64,000 nt of DNA from Streptomyces wuyuanensis. Lineage in GTDB: Bacteria; Actinomycetota; Actinomycetes; Streptomycetales; Streptomycetaceae. The position numbers were made by a program, and so were the translations under genes. Shown piece by piece: positions 59,455-64,000 of the stretch. The stretch lies in contig NZ_FNHI01000029.1 in the NCBI RefSeq assembly GCF_900103455.1, positions 60,676 through 124,675 of the forward strand, written 5' to 3'. Below the pieces are notes generated by a model, which searched no databases, had not been told where the DNA came from, and was given only the letters and a program-made list of their open reading frames with translations. Positions within the stretch are counted from its first letter, which is position 1. Each line of letters begins with the position of its first letter.

Positions 59455-60098
59455 GACTGAGCTCCGTAGCTCGGCGCCGCTTCCGGTGCCGGGGTGGTGG
59501 TGAGCAGATGCTGGACGAGGGTGACCAGGGTGCCGATCCCGGAGCTGGCGATCCTCGCGTCGCACAGCACGACGGGGACGTCGTGCTTGAGGTCGATCGC
59601 GGCCCTGACCTCCTCCGGTTCGTAGCGGTAGGAGCCGTCGAACTCGTTGACGGCGACGACGAATCCGATGCCGCGCCGTTCGAAGAAGTCCACGGCGGAG
59701 AAGCAGTCCTCCAGCCGGCGGGTGTCGGCGAGGACGACCGCGCCGAGCGCCCCTTCCGACAGCTCGTCCCACATGAACCAGAAGCGCTCCTGGCCCGGTG
59801 TGCCGAAGAGGTACAGCACATGGTGGTCGTCGAGGGTGATCCGGCCGAAGTCCATGGCCACCGTGGTGGTCGTCTTGGACTCCACGCCCGCCAGACTGTC
59901 GGTGCCGACGCTGACGGTGGTCAGCAGTTCCTCCGTGCTGAGCGGCTCGATCTCGCTCACCGCGCCCACGAACGTCGTCTTGCCAACTCCGAAGCCCCCG
60001 GCTACCAGGATCTTCAGCGCCGTGGGAAAGGGGTCTCCGCGGTCGCGCAGGTCCCGGCCGTGGTCGGGGCGCTGGTCAGAGCCGTCGTCGTAGGCCAT
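59451..60098 (-). CDS. cvnD: CvnD-type small GTPase
   Basis: 215 aa. Walker A GGFGVGKTTFVGAVSE, an extended switch region with SVGTDSLAGVESKTTTTVAMDFGRI, DxxG-type YLFGTPGQERFWFMW and NKxD-like AVNEFDG mark the Rab/MglA-related GTPase of conservons. Membrane association in homologues depends on the CvnA complex. Starts 23 bp inside the CvnC gene and is coupled to the GAF gene downstream. Confidence 0.95.
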   Translation of the reverse strand: MAYDDGSDQRPDHGRDLRDRGDPFPTALKILVAGGFGVGKTTFVGAVSEIEPLSTEELLTTVSVGTDSLAGVESKTTTTVAMDFGRITLDDHHVLYLFGTPGQERFWFMWDELSEGALGAVVLADTRRLEDCFSAVDFFERRGIGFVVAVNEFDGSYRYEPEEVRAAIDLKHDVPVVLCDARIASSGIGTLVTLVQHLLTTTPAPEAAPSYGAQS

Positions 60099-60447
60099 CG
60101 AGCACTGCCTCCAGCAGGGAACGGTCGGTGGGAGAGTCCTGGAAGCGGGGCGCCCTCGCGGTGACCGCCCCGCAGTCCACGAGATCGGAGAGAAGCACCT
60201 TGGTGACGACAGCGGGGAGCCGTAAGTGCGCGGAGATCTCCGCCACCGACGTGGGCCCGTCGCACAGGCCGAGGGCCAGGGCGTGCTCCGGCCCGAGCGC
60301 CCCCTGCGGAACCGAGCCGGTGGCCATCACCAGGGACAGCAGATCGAGGGCCGCCGTCGGACGGGTGCGGCCCCCGATCACCGAATAGGGACGGATCAGC
60401 CGGCCCGCCGCATCGTCGAGCCACGGCCCGTCCTTGGGGGACGGCAC
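60076..60447 (-). CDS. cvnC: CvnC-type DUF742 protein
   Basis: 123 aa from the GTG at 60447, two bases after the CvnB stop. RLIRPYSVIGGRTRPTAALDLLSLVMATG, HALALGLCDGPTSVAEISAHL and AVVTKVLLSDLVDCGAVTAR are the DUF742 signature (winged-helix-like). Acts with CvnB and CvnD in the heterotrimeric-like switch. Confidence 0.93.
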   Translation of the reverse strand: MPSPKDGPWLDDAAGRLIRPYSVIGGRTRPTAALDLLSLVMATGSVPQGALGPEHALALGLCDGPTSVAEISAHLRLPAVVTKVLLSDLVDCGAVTARAPRFQDSPTDRSLLEAVLDGLRRRL

Positions 60448-60449
60448 GG

Positions 60450-60884
60450 TCAGAGCCCTGTGGCGCTCGGCGCCCCGGCGGCCTGTCTGGCCGGCGTGAC
60501 CAGATAGGGCCGTACGCTCTTGACCAGCATCGCCATCTCGTACCCGAGGACCGCGGCGTCCGCCTCCCGTCCGGCCAGCACGGCCAGACAGGTGCCCGAG
60601 CCGGCCGTGGACACGAAGAGCAGTGTGGAATCGAGTTCCACCACGACCTGACGGACCTCTCCGCCGTCGCCGAACCGGGCGCCGGCGCTGCGGCCGAGCG
60701 AGTACAGCCCGGACGCCAGCGCGGCCATGTGGTCGGCGCTGTCGGCGTCGAGGCCGTGCACGGACTTCACCAGGCCGTCGGAGGAGAGCAGAACCGCGTT
60801 GCGGGTGTACGGCACTCTCTGGACCAGGCCGCTGAGCAGCCAGTCGAGATCTGAGGAATGGCCCGTTGGCACATCGCTCGCCAT
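60450..60884 (-). CDS. cvnB: CvnB-type roadblock/LC7 protein
   Basis: 144 aa. LDWLLSGLVQRVPYTRNAVLLSSDGLVKSVHGLDADSADHMAALASGL (in pieces) and VVVELDSTLLFVSTAGSGTCLAVLAG form the roadblock fold, the GTPase-activating/regulatory partner (MglB-like) of CvnD. Its Shine-Dalgarno AAGGAG lies inside the last codons of cvnA, so expression is coupled. Confidence 0.95.
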   Translation of the reverse strand: MASDVPTGHSSDLDWLLSGLVQRVPYTRNAVLLSSDGLVKSVHGLDADSADHMAALASGLYSLGRSAGARFGDGGEVRQVVVELDSTLLFVSTAGSGTCLAVLAGREADAAVLGYEMAMLVKSVRPYLVTPARQAAGAPSATGL

Positions 60885-60891
60885 GGTGCAT

Positions 60892-62772
60892 CTACTCCTT
60901 GTGGGTGTCGTGCTGCTGCTGCGGTTCGTGCGTGACCGTGTCCCCGGCTCCCGGCGTCCCGGCCTCCGCGAGGCCGATGCCCCGCTGGAAGGCCGCCATC
61001 AGGCCCGGGTCGTGCAGTGCCTCTTCCTGGGGCCTGCGCGGGGCCGGTTCGTCCCTCAGCTGGGGCGCCAGATGCTCCTGGGCGCGCCGTTTGGGCAGCT
61101 GCGGGCGGCCCATGGTGCCGCGCACGGCCGGGGATTCGGACGACGAGGGCGCATGGCGGGGTGCGGGTGGCCGCGGGGGCGGTTGAACGGGTGCCGGCGG
61201 GGCGGCCATGTGACCCGCGGCCGGCCGGGGGCCGGCCGGGTTGGGCCGCTCCGGGTGCTCGCCGCGCACCGGCAGCGGACCGGGCGCCGCGGAGTCCGCG
61301 GCGGACTGCTGGTGCGGCATGCCCGGCATGCTCGTCGCATAGGTGAGGGTGCGCTGGCTGCCGGTGTGGTGCGCGTCGGCGGTGTGCGCCGCATCGACGG
61401 CGGGATACGGGGCGGCGCCCCCGGGGGCAGCGGCTTGCTCCCGGCCGGCGACTCCGCCCGCCACCGCGGCGGTCGCGGCCGGCGGCCGGTCGGCGTGGCG
61501 GTGGGCGCCCTGCTGGTCCGCGCTTCCCCCGGCGCCCGGCTCGGCGCCGAGCAGCCCCTGCGGCAGCACCAGGACCGCCTGGATGCCTCCGTAGATGTTG
61601 GACTGCAGTCGGACCGCGATGCCGTGCCGGCGCGCGAGCGCCGAGACCACGAACAGTCCGATGCGGCCGTCCTGCAGGAGGTGCGCCACGTTGACCTGGT
61701 CAGGGTCCGCGAGCAGGGCGTTCATCTTGTTCTGCTCGGACAGGGGCATGCCGAGGCCCCGGTCCTCGACCTCCACGGCCAGGCCCGCGGTGACGTGGGA
61801 GGCACGCAGCAGCACTTGGGTGTGCGGGGCGGAGAACAGGGTGGCGTTCTCCACCAGTTCGGCGAGGAGGTGGATGACGTCGGCGACGGCGTGACCGCGC
61901 AGGGTGCCGTCGATCGGCGGCACCAGCTTGACCCGGGGGTACTGCTCCACCTCGGCGATGGACGAGCGCAGGACCTCGGTCATGGTGACCGGGTTGGACC
62001 ACTGACGGCGGGAGATGGCACCGCCGAGGACGGCGAGGTTCTCCGCGTGGCGCCGGATCCGGGTGGCCAGGTGGTCGACGTGGAAGAGGCCCTTCAGCAG
62101 CTCCGGGTCCTCGACCTCGTTCTCCAGCTCGTCGAGCAGCTGGATCTCGCGGTGCACCAGCGACTGGAGCCTGCGGGCCAGATTGACGAAGACCTCGACC
62201 TTCTGCTCGTTGCCCACGCTGCTGGAGAGCCTGGATGCCTGGACCACGGCCGTCACGGCCGCGTCGTGGGAGCGCGTCAGCTCCTGGGCGAGGAGGTCGA
62301 GTTCGTCGCCGGCCGCGGCCTGGGCGGGGAGGCTCTCCCGAGCCGGCGGGCGTTCACCGCGCCGCAGTCCGTCGACGACGGCCGTGAGTTCGGCCTGCCG
62401 GCGGGCGCTGGACCGGCGCAGCGTCTGCGCGCGGTCGAGCACGGATCTGGCCGTGCGTTCCGCTCCCAGCGCCGCCGCGACGACGGCGACCACTGCGAGG
62501 ACGGCCGAGCCGGCGAGCGCGAGCCACAGCGCCGCGGAGGGCCGTGCCTCGGTGGAGCGGATCGTGAACAGCACCGCGGCCGCGCCGCTGAGCGACACGA
62601 CGACGGCGGGCAGTACGGCGGTTCGCATCAGTTGGGGGCGAATACGGGCTTCGGAGTTCGGCGGCGTGGACTGCGGCCTGCCCGCGGAGGAGAGAGCGCG
62701 GGCGCCAGACCGGCCGTGCCGCCCGCCCTCGCGGCGGTCCGGCCGCGTGGCGGGTGCGCGTAGTTGAGACAT
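60892..62772 (-). CDS. cvnA: CvnA sensor histidine kinase-like protein
   Basis: 626 aa from the ATG at 62772 with AAGGA nearby. Two membrane segments (about residues 49-70 and 79-101: LPAVVVSLSGAAAVLF and LWLALAGSAVLAVVAVVAA), a HAMP-like linker, a dimerisation region with ARRLQSLVHREIQLLDELE, and a GHKL ATPase (HLLAELVENATLFSAPHTQV; DRGLGMPLSEQNKMN; GRIGLFVVSALARRHG). The C-terminal ~180 residues are Pro/Ala/Arg-rich. Conservon CvnA proteins sense signals and control the CvnB-D module; typically only the ATPase domain, not a clear phosphate-acceptor His, is evident. Confidence 0.93.
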   Translation of the reverse strand: MSQLRAPATRPDRREGGRHGRSGARALSSAGRPQSTPPNSEARIRPQLMRTAVLPAVVVSLSGAAAVLFTIRSTEARPSAALWLALAGSAVLAVVAVVAAALGAERTARSVLDRAQTLRRSSARRQAELTAVVDGLRRGERPPARESLPAQAAAGDELDLLAQELTRSHDAAVTAVVQASRLSSSVGNEQKVEVFVNLARRLQSLVHREIQLLDELENEVEDPELLKGLFHVDHLATRIRRHAENLAVLGGAISRRQWSNPVTMTEVLRSSIAEVEQYPRVKLVPPIDGTLRGHAVADVIHLLAELVENATLFSAPHTQVLLRASHVTAGLAVEVEDRGLGMPLSEQNKMNALLADPDQVNVAHLLQDGRIGLFVVSALARRHGIAVRLQSNIYGGIQAVLVLPQGLLGAEPGAGGSADQQGAHRHADRPPAATAAVAGGVAGREQAAAPGGAAPYPAVDAAHTADAHHTGSQRTLTYATSMPGMPHQQSAADSAAPGPLPVRGEHPERPNPAGPRPAAGHMAAPPAPVQPPPRPPAPRHAPSSSESPAVRGTMGRPQLPKRRAQEHLAPQLRDEPAPRRPQEEALHDPGLMAAFQRGIGLAEAGTPGAGDTVTHEPQQQHDTHKE

Positions 62773-63574
62773 CAGCGTCCTTGGTACGGGGCCCGGGAAT
62801 CGTGCACCGATCGGTGTGCGCGGAGCCAAGGGGGGCGTGAGAGCCCACCGTTGATCACCGGACACACACGGTAGTCGTGAACCGTTCATGTGCGGTGGGC
62901 AGTTGACAAACTTGCCCGTAGAGCGTCCCGCTCTGGTATGAGGACTCGCACGCACAGCCGAAATTCCGGGGCCGACGGCGGGGGGTGTGTGCCCGGGTAC
63001 GTCCCCGCCCTCGGCTGATGGGGCGGAGTGTCCGGACAATTCGCGAGAGGGTCACCCCTGGGGCGAATCCTCCGGGCACCGGGGTGGGGAGGGAGGGACG
63101 GGCTCGGCGCACCACGGGCGGGCGGGGGCGCACCGGCCGGCGGGCCTCGGACCCGCGGTCCGGGCCGGGCGCCGGAGGCATCGGCCACGGCACCGCGAGG
63201 AGCGGGGTCCGTCCGGGGACGGGGCCGGAGCACGGGCGCGCGCCCGCGTCACTCGCCATCGGCGGTGCTGCGCGGCGGGTGACGAGGGGCGCGCGGGCCG
63301 CTCGATCGTCTCGAGCGGGAGGCGGGCGAGCCGGAACACCGACCACCGGTGCGCCGCACTCCCGGCGCTACGGCGCCGCCCCCGCGGGCGTCGCTCCGAG
63401 GCGCGGGCCGGAAGCCGACCGGATCGCTTCCGAGACCCCGCGCGAGCACGTGCGGCGCTTGCCCGGCAATCGGGCGACGACGGAAAGCCTCGGCGCCCCG
63501 CACCAGCCGCGCCTTCCGGATCGGGCCCTGCGCCCCATGCTCGGACCATCACGCCGGCTCGTCCGCGATCGACG
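62773..63574. other. 802-bp gene-free region upstream of the conservon
   Basis: Its left edge is the promoter side of cvnA. GAGCG-TCC-CGCTC at 62921-62933 is a short inverted repeat, and TTGACA at 62903-62908 faces away from cvnA. From about 63060 to 63560 it is extremely GC-rich, with long open frames on both strands that look like shadows. No gene accepted. Confidence 0.5.
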
Positions 63575-63931
63575 TCACCGCTCGCCCGCGAGATCGAGAT
63601 CGCCGCCGTGTGTCCCGGTCGCGGCCTCGGCGCGCCGCGGGCGGCTCAACGGTTGTCCGATCGGATGGGACACGGTCCGCCACCACGGCTCATCGGGGAG
63701 CTTCCCCGCAGGCTCGAAGGGCTCGCCCGGCCGGGGGAGCGCCACCGCCTGGCCGGCCTCCTCGGCCGCGTCCTGCGTCCACTCCCCCGGCTCGTCCCAC
63801 GGGTGCAGCGCCAGGTTGAACGTGGCCCAGCGGATCGGCAGCATCACCCCCGACGGCTGCCCGCCCTGGAGGTCCAGATGCGCTCGCATGCCCTCGGCCG
63901 GCGTCATGTGGATGTCGGGCCATATGACGCT
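63575..63931 (-). pseudogene. MBL-fold metallo-hydrolase remnant (C-terminal part)
   Basis: Minus-strand frame WPDIHMTPAEGMRAHLDLQG, GVMLPIRWATFNLALHPWDEP and VALPRPGEPFEPA matches the C-terminus of UlaG/NAPE-PLD-like metallo-beta-lactamase proteins. An in-frame TAG at 63932-63934 comes just before WPDIHMT, where the family should read ...GAY.P.WPDIHMT, and the expected N-terminal HxHxDH part cannot fit in the remaining 66 bases. Either a pseudogene or a sequence error at the window edge. Confidence 0.6.
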
Positions 63932-64000
63932 CTATCAGGCCCCAAGCCGCCTCCGGCGACATCGTGGTGCTCGGCCTCTTCGAGATCTGATTGGGCGTTG

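Noticed and set aside
63052..63552. Minus-strand ORF of 166 aa upstream of the conservon
   Set aside because: Arg/Pro/Ala-rich, no RBS, competing open frames on both strands; a GC-content artefact.

Overview
The window looks like a stretch of Streptomyces-type actinobacterial chromosome. It has very high GC, GTG and TTG starts, dense GTGA/ATGA stop-start overlaps, and family content typical of the genus: a conservon (cvnABCD), DUF5133 and DUF6381 small proteins, anti-sigma/SpoIIE partner-switching proteins, an XRE-cupin regulator, a tgmAB graspetide locus and an actinobacterial glgA/glgC pair. There are no rRNA genes, no prophage, no complete insertion sequence and no CRISPR array. Two identical tRNA-Pro(GGG) genes lie 10.7 kb apart on the minus strand. 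All assignments come from reading the sequence and recalling families; no database search was run.

Region 1 (1-11.6 kb) is mainly housekeeping: a partial DUF1990 gene overlapping a lipase maturation factor homologue, a 55-aa unannotated ORF, a zinc-ribbon SDR protein, glgC and glgA for ADP-glucose/glycogen chemistry, an FhuF-type [2Fe-2S] protein, an EamA exporter overlapping tail to tail with an Rpf-LysM-M23 cell-wall hydrolase, and gnd. Region 2 (11.6-20 kb) has a proline-rich peptide, a repeat patch, a GNAT/racemase couple, panD, and a three-gene WXG100-like/lipoprotein operon that resembles a type VII substrate with a possible immunity partner, then an AraC regulator. Region 3 (20-28 kb) has membrane and stress proteins, a two-gene RNA-repair cassette (T4 Rnl1-like ligase plus kinase-phosphatase), a SigB/F-type sigma factor with a matching upstream promoter, and PRC-barrel and CBS proteins.

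Region 4 (28-35 kb) is signalling: an ANTAR-like/GAF/PAS/SpoIIE phosphatase, a cytosolic poly-HAMP hybrid histidine kinase, an RsbW-like kinase and a STAS antagonist. Next to it is a bacterial RhoGDI-like protein. Region 5 (35-45 kb) carries a DMT exporter divergent from a LysR regulator, a CNMP-binding protein, a metallophosphoesterase overlapping a 4'-phosphopantetheinyl transferase, and an MFS/ArsR divergent pair with a perfect inverted repeat between them. Region 6 (45-53 kb) has a secreted subtilase, a 973-aa LuxR-type ATPase regulator and the graspetide pair tgmB/tgmA, with a striking 40-41-bp-spaced operator-like repeat array upstream.

Region 7 (53-64 kb) shows gene decay: a sugar-type palindromic operator in front of a signal-peptide stub, a frameshifted ABC-transporter ATPase, and a truncated metallo-hydrolase at the right edge. 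Between these lie intact genes, including an XRE-cupin/GNAT pair, an acyl-CoA dehydrogenase and a conservon extended by a translationally coupled GAF gene. The observations I consider most worth checking are the RhoGDI-like protein, the orphan graspetide with its repeat array, the RNA-repair pair, the WXG/lipoprotein operon and the 55-aa ORF.
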